From assembly GCF_024138165.1 (NCBI RefSeq), contig NZ_CP100000.1, forward strand, positions 1,984,001 to 2,048,000: DNA of 64,000 nucleotides. The letters run 5' to 3'. The first letter of the stretch is position 1, and each line of letters begins with the position of its first letter. The notes beneath the pieces are model-generated. The model ran no database searches. It was not told where the DNA came from and worked only from the letters and a program-made list of their open reading frames with translations. Of this stretch, positions 24,703 to 33,289 are shown piece after piece. Both the position numbers and the translations under genes were made by a program. The stretch is from Halorussus vallis (GTDB lineage Archaea; Halobacteriota; Halobacteria; Halobacteriales; Haladaptataceae).

Positions 24703-25707
24703 GTGTACGCGCTGGAACTCGGAGGGGAGGACGACCGCTTCGCCGCCGCGGAGGCGGCGAGCGCCGCGACCGGCGTCGAGGTCGTCGCGCCCGGACTCGC
24801 GACCACGACCGCCGTCACCGACCGGGTGGCGAACCTCGCCTACACCCGCCGGGCCAGTGAACTCCTCGGCCGGACCGACGCCAGCCTCGCGTCGGCCCGC
24901 GCCCTGCTGAAAGCCGCCGACCTCTCTCGCGAGGGCACCGTCGCCGTCCGCGCCCGCGACGTGCGCGAAACCGCCGGCATCGACACCCAGCGCGCCGAAC
25001 GGGAACTCGGACAGGTCCTCGTCGACGCGGGGTTCGCGGTCGACCTGGACGACCCCGACCACGAACTCCGGGCGCTGTTCAGCGACGACGTCTGCCTGTT
25101 GGGCTGGCTCGAAGTCGAGAGCCTGCGGGACTACGGGTCACGAAAGCCGACCGACCGGCCGTTCTTCCAGCCCGGCGGGATGGACCCCCTGCTGGCCCGC
25201 GCGCTCGCGAACCTGGCGGGCGCGCGACCCGGCGCGACCCTGCTCGACCCGATGTGCGGCACCGGCGGGGTGCTCATCGAGGCGGGACTGGTCGGCGCGA
25301 CCGTCTACGGCGCCGACGCCCAGTCGAAGATGGCCCGCGGCGCGGCCGAGAACCTCGGCCGCTACCTCGACTCGGACGAACGAACGACCGGCGAATGGGC
25401 GACGCTCCAGGGCGACGCCACACACCTCCCGTTCCGGGACGGTTCCATCGACGCGGTGGTGTTCGACGCGCCCTACGGCCGCCAGTCGAAGATAGCGAAC
25501 CTCGGGCTGGACGACCTCGTCTCGGGCGCGCTCGCGGAGGCCCGCCGCGTGGCCGACCGCGCAGTGGTCGTCGGCGACCGCTCGTGGGCCGACGAGGCTC
25601 GCGACGCGGGGTGGGAGGTGGAGGCGGAGTTCGACCGCCGGGTCCACCGGTCGCTGGTGCGCCACGTGGTCGTACTCGACGATTCCGAGACGGCGGCGCT
25701 CGACTAA
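24703..25707 (+). CDS. trmG10: tRNA (guanine(10)-N2)-dimethyltransferase-like protein (THUMP + methylase)
   Basis: A 334-residue protein. An N-terminal THUMP-like tRNA-binding region (residues about 1-140, YALELGGEDDRFAAAEAA; NLAYTRRASELLG; RARDVRETAGID) precedes a class I SAM methyltransferase. PFFQPGGMDPLLARALANLA, LLDPMCGTGGVLIEAGLVG (motif I) and VVFDAPYGRQSK are visible. The catalytic motif is DAPYG, a variant of DPPYG seen in archaeal Trm-G10 enzymes. It is expected to make m2G/m2,2G at tRNA position 10. The start is a GTG at 24703 giving VYALELGGEDD. Trm1, the G26 enzyme, is encoded at 51477-52586. Confidence 0.9.
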   Translation: MYALELGGEDDRFAAAEAASAATGVEVVAPGLATTTAVTDRVANLAYTRRASELLGRTDASLASARALLKAADLSREGTVAVRARDVRETAGIDTQRAERELGQVLVDAGFAVDLDDPDHELRALFSDDVCLLGWLEVESLRDYGSRKPTDRPFFQPGGMDPLLARALANLAGARPGATLLDPMCGTGGVLIEAGLVGATVYGADAQSKMARGAAENLGRYLDSDERTTGEWATLQGDATHLPFRDGSIDAVVFDAPYGRQSKIANLGLDDLVSGALAEARRVADRAVVVGDRSWADEARDAGWEVEAEFDRRVHRSLVRHVVVLDDSETAALD

Positions 25708-25714
25708 GCGTCGT

Positions 25715-26152
25715 TCAGCTCTCGGCTTCCAGCGCTTCCTCGCGCAGACGTCGTTCTTCGTCGGTTTCGACCGCGAGTTCGGGGACCGAAACGGGCGCAC
25801 CGTCCTCGTCGACGGCGACGAAGGTGAACGACGACCCCGTGGTGCGCTCGGTTTCGCCGGTCCGGGGGTCCTCGCGCCACGCCCGCAGGCGGACGGTGGC
25901 GCTGGTCTTTCCGGCCCGGTAGACGTACGCGTCGACGAGGGCGACATCGCCGACCGGTACCGGCCGGTGGAAACTGGTGTCCGAGACGCCGGCGGTGACG
26001 CACGTCTCGCCGGCGAACCGCATGGCCGACATCGCGCCGAGTTCGTCCATCCACTTCATGAGTTCGCCGCCGTGGAGCGTCTCGTAGTTGTTGGCGTCGT
26101 CTGGCTGGACGCGGAATCGGTTCTCCAGGTAGGTGTGTGAAAGTGAAGGCAT
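25715..26152 (-). CDS. Acyl-CoA thioesterase (hotdog fold)
   Basis: A 145-residue single hotdog-domain protein of the YciA/BFIT-like acyl-CoA thioesterase group that hydrolyses acyl-CoA to free acid and CoA. Conserved: NYETLHGGELMKWMDELGAM (active-site region with Asp), TAGVSDTSFHRPVPVGD and AGKTSATVRLRAWREDP. The C-terminal 25 residues are an acidic helix. The start at 26152 (MPSLSHTYLENRFRV) has a TATA-like agatacttc about 30 bases upstream; the longer frame is not protein-like. Convergent with the methyltransferase gene, 7 bases apart. Confidence 0.92.
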   Translation of the reverse strand: MPSLSHTYLENRFRVQPDDANNYETLHGGELMKWMDELGAMSAMRFAGETCVTAGVSDTSFHRPVPVGDVALVDAYVYRAGKTSATVRLRAWREDPRTGETERTTGSSFTFVAVDEDGAPVSVPELAVETDEERRLREEALEAES

Positions 26153-26557
26153 ACGGTGGGGTAGGTGTGGGCGCGTGAAGTATCTCGGGATAGAGACGGT
26201 ACGATAACTAAAAGAACCGCTACCGCAACGGCGACCGCGACTCGCACGATGTAAATGAGTGACCGGAACCACGATCTCTCCAGCCGATTCGCTAACTGCG
26301 TTCGCTCATCCCTCGTACGGGTTGGTCGCGGCCTCGTGCCGCGACCCCGCGCGCCGTGCTGGGCGTGAAGGAACGCGATACGTCCATTGGTCACGGCGCG
26401 CGCTCGTGGGGCGGCTACTCGTGTGATTTGTGCGAGTCGCGGTCCGCGGTGCGGTTGCAGTTGAAGTCCGGTTGTAGTCGAAGGGGTAGCAGTCTGCGGT
26501 GCTATCGAAGCGGTACGCGGTGCTGTCGCTTACGAGAAACGAACACACATCCAAAAC
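26153..26557. other. Intergenic repeat-rich region (repeat A copy 3)
   Basis: 405 bases between the RFC and thioesterase genes, without a supportable gene. It includes the thioesterase promoter near 26185 and a degenerate, inverted copy of repeat family A (26160-26545). Confidence 0.6.
26160..26545 (-). repeat. Interspersed intergenic repeat family A, degenerate copy
   Basis: In reverse orientation it shows gagggatgagcgaa...gaatcggctggagag (plus 26274-26313) and the TGAGT/ATTTG word (26252-26260). It also carries words shared with copy 1 near 22990-23310: gcgcgc blocks, GCGGTCCGCGGTGC and GGTGCT(G/A)TCG. Similarity is patchy, so limits are approximate. Confidence 0.6.
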
Positions 26558-27565
26558 TCAGGCGCCCAGTTCCGCGAGCAGGTGACCGAGGTGAATCCGG
26601 TCGCTCGACCCCTCTGCGAGGTCCATGTCGATTTCGCCCGCCAGGCGCGTCAACTCCGCCAGTTCGTCGCCGGAGTACCGGCCCGAGTGAGCCACGTCGA
26701 GAATCTCGGCGAGCACCTCCTCGCCGCTGTAGCCCTCGTCGACGAGCAGGTCGTCGAGCGTCTTGCGGGCGTCAGAGAACTCGCCGGCTTCGGCGGCGTC
26801 CAGCATCTCGTGAATCTGGGCGTCGACGCCGACCTCGCCCAGCACCTCGTAGGCGGCGTTCATCGTGAGTTCGCCCGCCTCTTCGGCGGTGGTCTGGGCG
26901 CCCAGCAGGGCCTTCCGGAGGTCGCCGCCGGCGTAGCCCGCGACGTACTCCAGGCCGCGGTCGTCGTACTCGATGCCCTCGGCCTCGACGACGCCCTCTA
27001 ACACTTCGACGATCTCGGGGACGGTCGGCGCGCGCATCGCCACCGGGAAACACCGCGACTTGATAGGCGGGATGAGCTTCGTGGGCTGGCGGGTCGTGAT
27101 GACGAACTGTGTCGCCTCGTGGTGGCGCTCCATCACCCGGCGGAGCGCCTGCTGGAAGTCCTCGCGAATGGCCTCGGCGTTGTCCAGCACGACCGTCTTG
27201 TACGACCCCGAAACCGGCGAGTAGCTCGCCGACTCCTTGAGGACGTGGTTGATGAGGTCGGCCTTCGAGGAGTTGCGCTTGCGCTTGCTGTCGATGAACG
27301 ACGAGAAGCGCGGGTCCGATGCGATCTCCTTCTTCGTCATGCCGAAGAAGTCGGCGACGTTTATCTCCACCAGGTCGGCGTCGGGGTTGTCGTGGGCCTC
27401 CCGGGCGAGCGCCCGGACGGCGGCCGTCTTGCCCGCCCCGGACGGGCCGTAGAGGACGAGGTTGATCGGCTCCTCGACGGCCTTCCCGAGGTACTCGCGG
27501 ACCTCCTCCTGGGGGAGGTCGGCAAGGTCGGGCGCGTACGTGTCGGTCCACAGCGGCGCGTCCAT
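26558..27565 (-). CDS. Replication factor C small-subunit paralogue (clamp-loader AAA+ ATPase)
   Basis: A 335-residue AAA+ ATPase related to RFC small subunits that load PCNA. Walker A is YGPSGAGKT (near residue 45). The Walker B position reads VVLDNAE instead of the usual LDEAD, and the sensor 1 strand FVITTRQPTKLI departs from the canonical SCNY pattern. The SRC motif with the trans-acting arginine is intact (PPIKSRCFPV). The C-terminal RFC collar domain follows from about residue 215. Haloarchaea encode three RFC proteins; this is one of the divergent small ones. The ATG at 27565 is preceded by GGAGGTG; a GTG one codon earlier is possible. Confidence 0.88.
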   Translation of the reverse strand: MDAPLWTDTYAPDLADLPQEEVREYLGKAVEEPINLVLYGPSGAGKTAAVRALAREAHDNPDADLVEINVADFFGMTKKEIASDPRFSSFIDSKRKRNSSKADLINHVLKESASYSPVSGSYKTVVLDNAEAIREDFQQALRRVMERHHEATQFVITTRQPTKLIPPIKSRCFPVAMRAPTVPEIVEVLEGVVEAEGIEYDDRGLEYVAGYAGGDLRKALLGAQTTAEEAGELTMNAAYEVLGEVGVDAQIHEMLDAAEAGEFSDARKTLDDLLVDEGYSGEEVLAEILDVAHSGRYSGDELAELTRLAGEIDMDLAEGSSDRIHLGHLLAELGA

Positions 27566-27671
27566 CACCTCCGCCTAGGTATCGGGCGCGTAAGAATCGG
27601 TCGGTCCGGACCGGATTCGGGGTTCGAATCGTCGGGTCCGAATTCCGGGTTCGTGTCCGGTCGTCGCGGCG

Positions 27672-28667
27672 TCAGTCGCCGCCCTCGTCGCCGAGGCGCA
27701 GTTTCAGTTCGACCGACTCGTCGTCGGTTTCGACTTCGACTTCGAGTTCGGCCGCGTCGGGGACCGCGAACGTGAGTCGTCCGTCGGCGTCCGTCTCGCC
27801 GACGGACTCGCCGTTCACCGAAACCGTCGCGTTCGCCACCGCGGTCCCGTTCTGTGCGACCGCGAGCGTCGCGTTCCCGCCGCGGGTGACGTTCCCGACG
27901 AACGAGGCGTTCAGCGCGGCGTCGGTCCCCTCGTCCGAGCGGTCATCGCCCTTCTCTTGCTTCCCCTTCTGGCTCTTTTCCTTGCTGTCCTTCCCTTTCT
28001 TCTCGCCGACCGGGTCGACGGCGACGTCGGTGCCCGACTCGCTCACGACCGGCTTGAGGATGTACTTGCCGCTCTTGCCAGCCGCGAACACCGAGATGTC
28101 GAAGACGTAATCGACCGACTGGTTCGCGCCGAGGGAGAACTCCTCGTGAATCTGGAGTTTACTGCTCGGGAGTTTGACGTTCACCGACTCGCCGCCGGTC
28201 AGCGTGCCGTTCACCTCGCTGACGTGGACGAACACCGTCTGATAGGTGCCGTTGGCGGCGTCGAGCGCGCCGAGGTGGCTGGCGTTCGCGCCGGCCAGTT
28301 CGGTGAGGTCGACGGTCCGGTCGTCGACGTCGAAGGTCGTCCACGAGGCGTCGCCTTCGCCGGCGGCTTTGAGGCCGACCTCCGTGACGGTGACGTTCAG
28401 GTGTTCGAAGTCGCCCATCGCGTTGCGCTCGTCGCTCACGTAGAACTCTACGGTGGCGCGACCGTCAGTTCGGACGGCGGCGGATTCGCCGGCGGTCGTC
28501 GCTCCGGCCGACGCCGTCCCGGCGGTCGCGGTTTCGGTTCCGGTTTCGGTCGCCTCGGCGGTGGTCGCCGGCCCCGCGCTCGTCGTCGCTGTGCTTCCGG
28601 TTCCGCCGGTACACCCGGCGAGTAGTAGCATCGCCGTCAGGAGGACAGCGGCATGTCGTTTCGTCAC
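27672..28667 (-). CDS. DUF4382 domain lipoprotein
   Basis: A 331-residue exported lipoprotein. The start is a GTG at 28667 (VTKRHAAVLLTAML) with TATA box CTTTATTAAC about 27 bases upstream. The lipobox LAGC follows, then a Thr/Ala-rich linker (residues 20-65). A DUF4382 domain (about 70-210, with VEFYVSDERNAMGDFEHLNVT and GTYQTVFVHVSEVNG) comes next, then a Lys-rich linker (KGKDSKEKSQKGK), and finally a small beta domain with GTAVANATVSVNG. DUF4382 is found in cell-surface proteins with no enzymatic role known. The last domain resembles the one in the secreted protein at 16923-17696. Confidence 0.85.
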   Translation of the reverse strand: MTKRHAAVLLTAMLLLAGCTGGTGSTATTSAGPATTAEATETGTETATAGTASAGATTAGESAAVRTDGRATVEFYVSDERNAMGDFEHLNVTVTEVGLKAAGEGDASWTTFDVDDRTVDLTELAGANASHLGALDAANGTYQTVFVHVSEVNGTLTGGESVNVKLPSSKLQIHEEFSLGANQSVDYVFDISVFAAGKSGKYILKPVVSESGTDVAVDPVGEKKGKDSKEKSQKGKQEKGDDRSDEGTDAALNASFVGNVTRGGNATLAVAQNGTAVANATVSVNGESVGETDADGRLTFAVPDAAELEVEVETDDESVELKLRLGDEGGD

Positions 28668-28793
28668 GCTCGGTTCGAGCGCTGGCGGTGTTAATAAAGT
28701 ATCGTCGTCGGTCGCATCTGCTCTCGGCACACCGTCGGCTCGACGGGGCCGAGTCCGAAAAATGAGTTCCCGAGTCCGTCGCGGTCGCCGTCG

Positions 28794-30773
28794 TCAGGCT
28801 TCCGCGGTCGTGGTCACGGGCGCTTCGGTCGTCTCGTTGCCCGTGGGCGTCTCGGTTTCGACGACCTCCGTGGTCGTCTCCGCGTCTTCCGCCGTGGTGG
28901 TTTCCGCGCCTTCGGCCGTGGTCGTCTCCTGGGTCGCGCTCTCGATGGAGATGACTCCGAGTTCACCGAAGTTGCGGGTGTAGACGCCGTGGATGTACTG
29001 TCCCGGCGGCACCGCGGCGGTTTCTATCTCGAAGCTCACGTTCGTCTGCTCGCCCGCGCCGAGCGTCACGGACTGGCGGGCGAGGACGGTCCCTTCGAGT
29101 CGGAAGGCCACCTCCTGGGTGGATTCCTGGTCGTTGGGGTTGCTGACGACCGCGGTGACGGTGATGTTGTCACCGGCAGTGGCGTTCGCGGGCGCGTCGA
29201 GGCTCGAAACGCGGAACGAGTTCATCTCGGCCGCGCCGGCGCCGTCTTCGGTGGTCGTCTCGGCTGCGGTCGTCGTCTCGACCGCTTCGGTCGTCGTTTC
29301 GGCCGCAGTCGTGGTTTCGACGCCACCGTCACCGTTCTCCTCTTCCTCGGTGGTCGTCTCGACTTCCTCGGTCGTCGTTTCGACCGCTTTGGTGGTCGTC
29401 TCGACCTCTTCCGTGGTCGTCTCGACTTCCTCGGTCGTCGTCTCGACTTCCTCGGTCGTCGTTTCCACGGCACCGTCACCGTCCTGCTGTTCGGTCGTCG
29501 TTTCGACCGCTTCGGTGGTGGTCTCGACTTCCTCGGTCGTCGTTTCCTCCGGCGGCATCTGCGGCGGCTGCGGCACGTCGACGTTGGCCGGAGCGGTGAC
29601 GACGAACGTCACGTTCTCGATGTCGACGTTCTTGATGACGAAGCGGATCGTCTGGAGGTCGCCGGTGAGGTTCTCCTCGACCTGCTCCTCGACCTTCTCG
29701 GGGTTCTGGGTGGTGAACTGCTGCTCGCTGAGGTCACCCTGCTGCTGGAGAATCCGAGTCAGGTTGATGGTGACCCGGCGGTCCGAAACCGTGATGTTGC
29801 TGACGGTTTCGGTCCGGTCGGGCGTCTCGGAGTCGCCGATCACGAACGACCACCGGTCGATCTCCATGTTCTCGATCTTGAAGACGAACCGCTGCTGGCC
29901 GGCGGGTGCTTCGGTCGTCGTCTCCTCTCCCGCCTCGGTGGTGGTTTCGACCGCTTCGGTGGTCGTCTCCTCGGCGTCACCGTCGTCTTCCTCGGTGGTG
30001 GTCTCGACTTCCTCGGTCGTCGTTTCGACCTCCTCCGTGGTCGTTTCGACTTCCTCGGTCGTCGTCTCCACGGCACCACCGTTATCTTCCTCGGTGGTGG
30101 TTTCGACCGCTTCGGTCGTCGTTTCGACCGCTTCGGTGGTCGTCTCCTCGGCGCCACCGTTCTCTTCCTCGGTCGTCGTCTCCTCGCCGACGCTCACGGT
30201 GGCCGAATCGGTGACGGCCTCGCCGTCCGCGGTGTACGGCCCGTCGACGTTACCGGCGGACGTCACGAAGTCGTAGACCTCGTTGTCGTTCGTGTCGAGG
30301 TGCGGCATCGCGATGAGCGTCTGGGTTTCGTCGATCGGGCGAGCGAGTTTGATGGTCACGTTCTCGTGCGTCCCGGCTTCGAGGTAGACGGAGTTGCCGA
30401 GCACGCTCCCGACCGCGTCGCCTTCGAGGAGCGACGAGTCGTGAATCGCCACGAACCCGCCCTCCGGAAGCGTCACCGACTCGATGGTGATGGTTTCGCC
30501 GTCGGAGGACTGGTTCTGGAACGTCACTTCTGCGGTCTGCTGTCCTTCTGCGGTGGTCGTCTCTGCGGCGCCACCGTTCTCTTCCTCAGTCGTGGTATCC
30601 GCGACCTCCTCCGCGGTCGTCGTTTCGACCGCTTCGGTGGTCGTCCCACTGCCAACCGCGTTCGTCGCCGATTGCGTCTGGTCCGTCACTGCGAACGATA
30701 CGGCTGTACCGCTCGCTAGCACCAGCAAAACGGCCATGAACACGGCGCTAATGGTCCTTCTATCTCGTGTCAT
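28794..30773 (-). CDS. Large surface protein with ETTTE-repeat linkers and DUF7282-like domain
   Basis: A 659-residue exported protein. A signal peptide (residues 1-28) is followed by a Thr/Glu linker and a beta domain (about 79-190, with GGFVAIHDSSLLEGDAVG) of the DUF7282 type. Two further globular segments follow (about 275-400, with QRFVFKIENMEIDRWSF; and about 510-600, a CARDB-like domain with SLDAPANATAGDNITVT). They are joined by long linkers of (V/A)ETTTE(E/A) heptad-like repeats (about 195-270, 405-500 and 600-659). Thr-rich linkers suggest O-glycosylation. No C-terminal transmembrane anchor or sorting motif is seen, so attachment is unclear. Divergent from rnz. Confidence 0.85.
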   Translation of the reverse strand: MTRDRRTISAVFMAVLLVLASGTAVSFAVTDQTQSATNAVGSGTTTEAVETTTAEEVADTTTEEENGGAAETTTAEGQQTAEVTFQNQSSDGETITIESVTLPEGGFVAIHDSSLLEGDAVGSVLGNSVYLEAGTHENVTIKLARPIDETQTLIAMPHLDTNDNEVYDFVTSAGNVDGPYTADGEAVTDSATVSVGEETTTEEENGGAEETTTEAVETTTEAVETTTEEDNGGAVETTTEEVETTTEEVETTTEEVETTTEEDDGDAEETTTEAVETTTEAGEETTTEAPAGQQRFVFKIENMEIDRWSFVIGDSETPDRTETVSNITVSDRRVTINLTRILQQQGDLSEQQFTTQNPEKVEEQVEENLTGDLQTIRFVIKNVDIENVTFVVTAPANVDVPQPPQMPPEETTTEEVETTTEAVETTTEQQDGDGAVETTTEEVETTTEEVETTTEEVETTTKAVETTTEEVETTTEEEENGDGGVETTTAAETTTEAVETTTAAETTTEDGAGAAEMNSFRVSSLDAPANATAGDNITVTAVVSNPNDQESTQEVAFRLEGTVLARQSVTLGAGEQTNVSFEIETAAVPPGQYIHGVYTRNFGELGVISIESATQETTTAEGAETTTAEDAETTTEVVETETPTGNETTEAPVTTTAEA

Positions 30774-31019
30774 TTGTAACCCCCTAACCGCAGGAAACAG
30801 GAACGGGGACGCCGCGAATAAACGGGGCCGACCGTTTACACGCGTAACACTCAGATACAGACCTTTAGGCCCGGACTATCCGGTGTCTCGTCCGTCGAGT
30901 CTCGGGAATCACCTGGCGCGTTTTCGGCCGTAACCCGACGTTTCCGCGGTCGTAACGCGACGTACGCGGCGGAGCGATTCGAAGCGAGTTTACCCCTCGC
31001 GGCCCGACCACCGCACATC

Positions 31020-31946
31020 ATGACGATGCGCACTACCTTTCTGGGGACCAGCGGGGCGATTCCGACCACCGAGCGGAATCCAAGCGCGATACTGCTCGAA
31101 CGCGAGGGCGACCGCATGCTGTTCGACGTCGGCGAGGGCACCCAGCGCCAGATGATGCGCTTTCGCACCGGCTTCGGCCTCTCGGACGTCTTCGTCACCC
31201 ACCTCCACGGCGACCACGTGCTCGGCCTGCCGGGCCTGGTCCAGACGATGGGGTTCAACGACCGCGAGGAACCGCTGACCATCCACGCGCCGAACGGAAC
31301 CGGCGAGGAAATCGAGAGCCTCGTCCACGCGGCGGGCCACCAGCCGTCGTTTCCCGTCCGGGTTTCGGAGGTCGAACCCGGCGGGGTCGCGGTCGACCGC
31401 GAGGAGTACGAGGTCCGGGTGTTCCGGACCAGCCACGACGCTACCTCGGTCGGCTACGCCGTGGTCGAGGACGACCGGAAGGGCCGCTTCGACCGCGAGC
31501 ACGCCGAGGAACTGGGCGTCCCGGTCGGGCCGAAGTTCTCGCGCCTCCACGAGGGCGAACCGGTCGAACTCGACGACGGGACGGTCGTCCGCCCCGAGCA
31601 GGTGGTCGGCGACCCCCGGCCCGGCCGGACGTTCGTCTACACCGGCGACACCCGTCCGGCGGCCTCGGTCGCCGAGGCCGCCGAGGCCGCCGACCTCCTC
31701 GTCCACGACGCCACCTTCACCGACGACGCCGAGGACCGGGCGGCGGACACCCTCCACTCGACCGCCAGGCAGGCCGGCGAGATCGCCGAGCGCGCCGGCG
31801 CGAAGCGCCTCGCGCTCGTCCACGTCTCCTCGCGGTACGGCCGCGACGTCTCTGCCCACCGCGAGCAGGCCGCCGAGGCGTTCGACGGCGAACTGCTCCT
31901 GCCGGACGACGGCGACGTCTTCGAGGTGCCGTACCCCGACGACTGA
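31020..31946 (+). CDS. rnz: Ribonuclease Z
   Basis: Endonuclease that trims the 3' end of pre-tRNA; a 308-residue metallo-beta-lactamase fold protein. The zinc motif THLHGDH places HxHxDH at residues 61-66. GTSGAIPTTERNPSAILL, EVRVFRTSHDATSVGY, VYTGDTRPA, LVHDATFTD and LVHVSSRYG follow in family order. A TATA-like gagtttacccc about 28 bases before 31020 supports this start, though MRTTFLGT two codons later is possible. Divergent from the ETTTE surface protein. Confidence 0.95.
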   Translation: MTMRTTFLGTSGAIPTTERNPSAILLEREGDRMLFDVGEGTQRQMMRFRTGFGLSDVFVTHLHGDHVLGLPGLVQTMGFNDREEPLTIHAPNGTGEEIESLVHAAGHQPSFPVRVSEVEPGGVAVDREEYEVRVFRTSHDATSVGYAVVEDDRKGRFDREHAEELGVPVGPKFSRLHEGEPVELDDGTVVRPEQVVGDPRPGRTFVYTGDTRPAASVAEAAEAADLLVHDATFTDDAEDRAADTLHSTARQAGEIAERAGAKRLALVHVSSRYGRDVSAHREQAAEAFDGELLLPDDGDVFEVPYPDD

Positions 31947-32043
31947 CGGGCGTTCGCGGGACGGACTCTCCCTCCGGAAGTAGCCGCGTAGTTGTCGCTC
32001 CGACCGACTCGCGGACGGAACGTGACGGTATCCGAGTCGGCCG

Positions 32044-32469
32044 CTACGGTACGTCGAGCGACTGCGCCACTTTCCGGTAGACGAGGAAGTCAGCGATAAG
32101 GTAGGCGAGAAGACACACCAGCAGTACGCTCGCGCTCAACAAACCCGGATACGCCCCGAAGCCGGACGGCCACGCGACGGCGTCTATCAGCCTGACACCG
32201 ACCCAGTACGAGACGAGGGCTACGACCGCGAACGCCCAGAGGCGTCCGAGGGAAGACCCCCGTATCACCACGACCGCACCGGGCAGCAGGGCGACCAAGA
32301 CGACGACTGCCCCCGTCGCCTCGACCGTCGAGTCGGCGATGGCGGGATACCCGTGGAGACTCGTGGGAACGAACAGCAGTGCGGTTGCCGCCGGAAGGAG
32401 GAGGACGACGAGGGAGAGCCAAGCGAGGACGAATCGAACGAGCGCGCTCGCTCCGGTTCGAATCTCCAT
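32044..32469 (-). CDS. Four-helix membrane protein, function unknown
   Basis: A 141-residue protein with four hydrophobic helices (about residues 8-35, 48-70, 78-100 and 110-130: FVLAWLSLVVLLLPAATALL; VEATGAVVVLVALLPGAVVV; LWAFAVVALVSYWVGV; LLSASVLLVCLLAYLIADF). No family recognised and no catalytic or ligand motif visible. The ATG at 32469 is preferred to a GTG at 32490. Convergent with rnz, about 100 bases away. Confidence 0.65.
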   Translation of the reverse strand: MEIRTGASALVRFVLAWLSLVVLLLPAATALLFVPTSLHGYPAIADSTVEATGAVVVLVALLPGAVVVIRGSSLGRLWAFAVVALVSYWVGVRLIDAVAWPSGFGAYPGLLSASVLLVCLLAYLIADFLVYRKVAQSLDVP

Positions 32470-32610
32470 ATCCCGCGAGCGACGTGACACGCATTCAACC
32501 TATCGGCGAACTTCGTTCGAGCGTGACGTTCGCTTCGCATCGCGCCTCGCGGTAACGTCGCGGCAGTCGTGGACGTTCGACCGAACGAGGAAATCGCGGT
32601 ACCGACCTCT

Positions 32611-32937
32611 CTAGAGGTACTCCTCGCGGGGCGGCACGAACACGTCGACGACCTCCCCCGATTCGAGCGCTTCGAGTTCGTGTTCGACGTCCTTCGGGAC
32701 GACGTAGCTGTCGCCCGATTCCAGAATCGTCTCCTCGCCCTCGACGACGAGTCTGTACCGACCCGAAACCACGTAGCCGCTCTGCTCGTTGGGGTGGCTG
32801 TGGAGTCGGACTTCGTCGCCCGCCTCGTAGAGCATCTTCGTCACCATCGACTCGTCGCCGACCGCCAGCAGTTCGAACGTCACGCCGCTGTACTCCCGTG
32901 GCTGTGCGTCGGCGGATTTCGTAACTACGTCCGACAT
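32611..32937 (-). CDS. Single-domain cupin protein
   Basis: A 108-residue protein with one cupin barrel. Motif 1 RLHSHPNEQSGYVVSGRYRL carries two metal-type histidines and a Glu, and motif 2 is LESGDSYVVPKDVEHELEAL. This resembles small metal-binding cupins of the quercetinase-like or sugar-epimerase-like groups; no substrate can be assigned. The start at 32937 (MSDVVTKSADAQPREYSG) is chosen because the longer frame is unrelated to cupins and a TATA-like gatattg lies about 30 bases upstream. Confidence 0.88.
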   Translation of the reverse strand: MSDVVTKSADAQPREYSGVTFELLAVGDESMVTKMLYEAGDEVRLHSHPNEQSGYVVSGRYRLVVEGEETILESGDSYVVPKDVEHELEALESGEVVDVFVPPREEYL

Positions 32938-33289
32938 ACGCCCCTGATAGGGCACCGTTCGCAATATCTTCTCCGGGTTAAGTGTCAGTATGGGGTAGTT
33001 CGTCCCGAACAGGTGGACGAACGGTCGAATCACAGAGTGACCACCCGGTTTTCGGGCCGGCGCCGTCTGCTTCCCGAACCAGGCCGCCGATTCGACGGAT
33101 TGGCGGCCGCGGTAGTCAACGGGGAACGGGCGGCGGTGCGCATCGCAATCGACAGTACGACGGAGCAATCGACGATACGCCGAAACAATCGCGGTGCGCC
33201 GGAGCGGTCGGACGACTCCCGTGATATTCTTTCCCCTATTTCGTAAAATTAGCTGGTTTTATTCGTTATCACTACCATCGTATGCGCGC
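32938..33289. other. Divergent intergenic region cupin / 5'-nucleotidase-like gene
   Basis: 352 bases, no supportable gene. It includes the cupin promoter (about 32965) and the 5'-nucleotidase promoter (TATA-like ggttttattcg, about 33255-33265). The middle part has short runs of 'ATCG'-type words (caatcgac, caatcgcg) but no clear repeat. Confidence 0.5.

Noticed and set aside
27600-27660. tRNA-like ggttcgaatc words between the RFC and DUF4382 genes
   Set aside because: No acceptor or anticodon stems can be formed. The sequence is a few repeats of a ggattcgg/ggtccgaattc word.
28840-30660. CRISPR-like appearance of repeated gtcgtcgtttcgaccgcttcggt words
   Set aside because: Spacing is short and in multiples of codons, there are no unique spacers of constant length, and the words encode a repeated peptide.
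28989-30719. Long open frame of over 570 codons on the plus strand opposite the ETTTE surface protein
   Set aside because: It is the antisense of Thr/Glu codon repeats (gtcgtc/ggtggtc), which produce stop-free low-complexity frames. It has no promoter, signal or family character, whereas the minus-strand frame has a signal peptide and domains.
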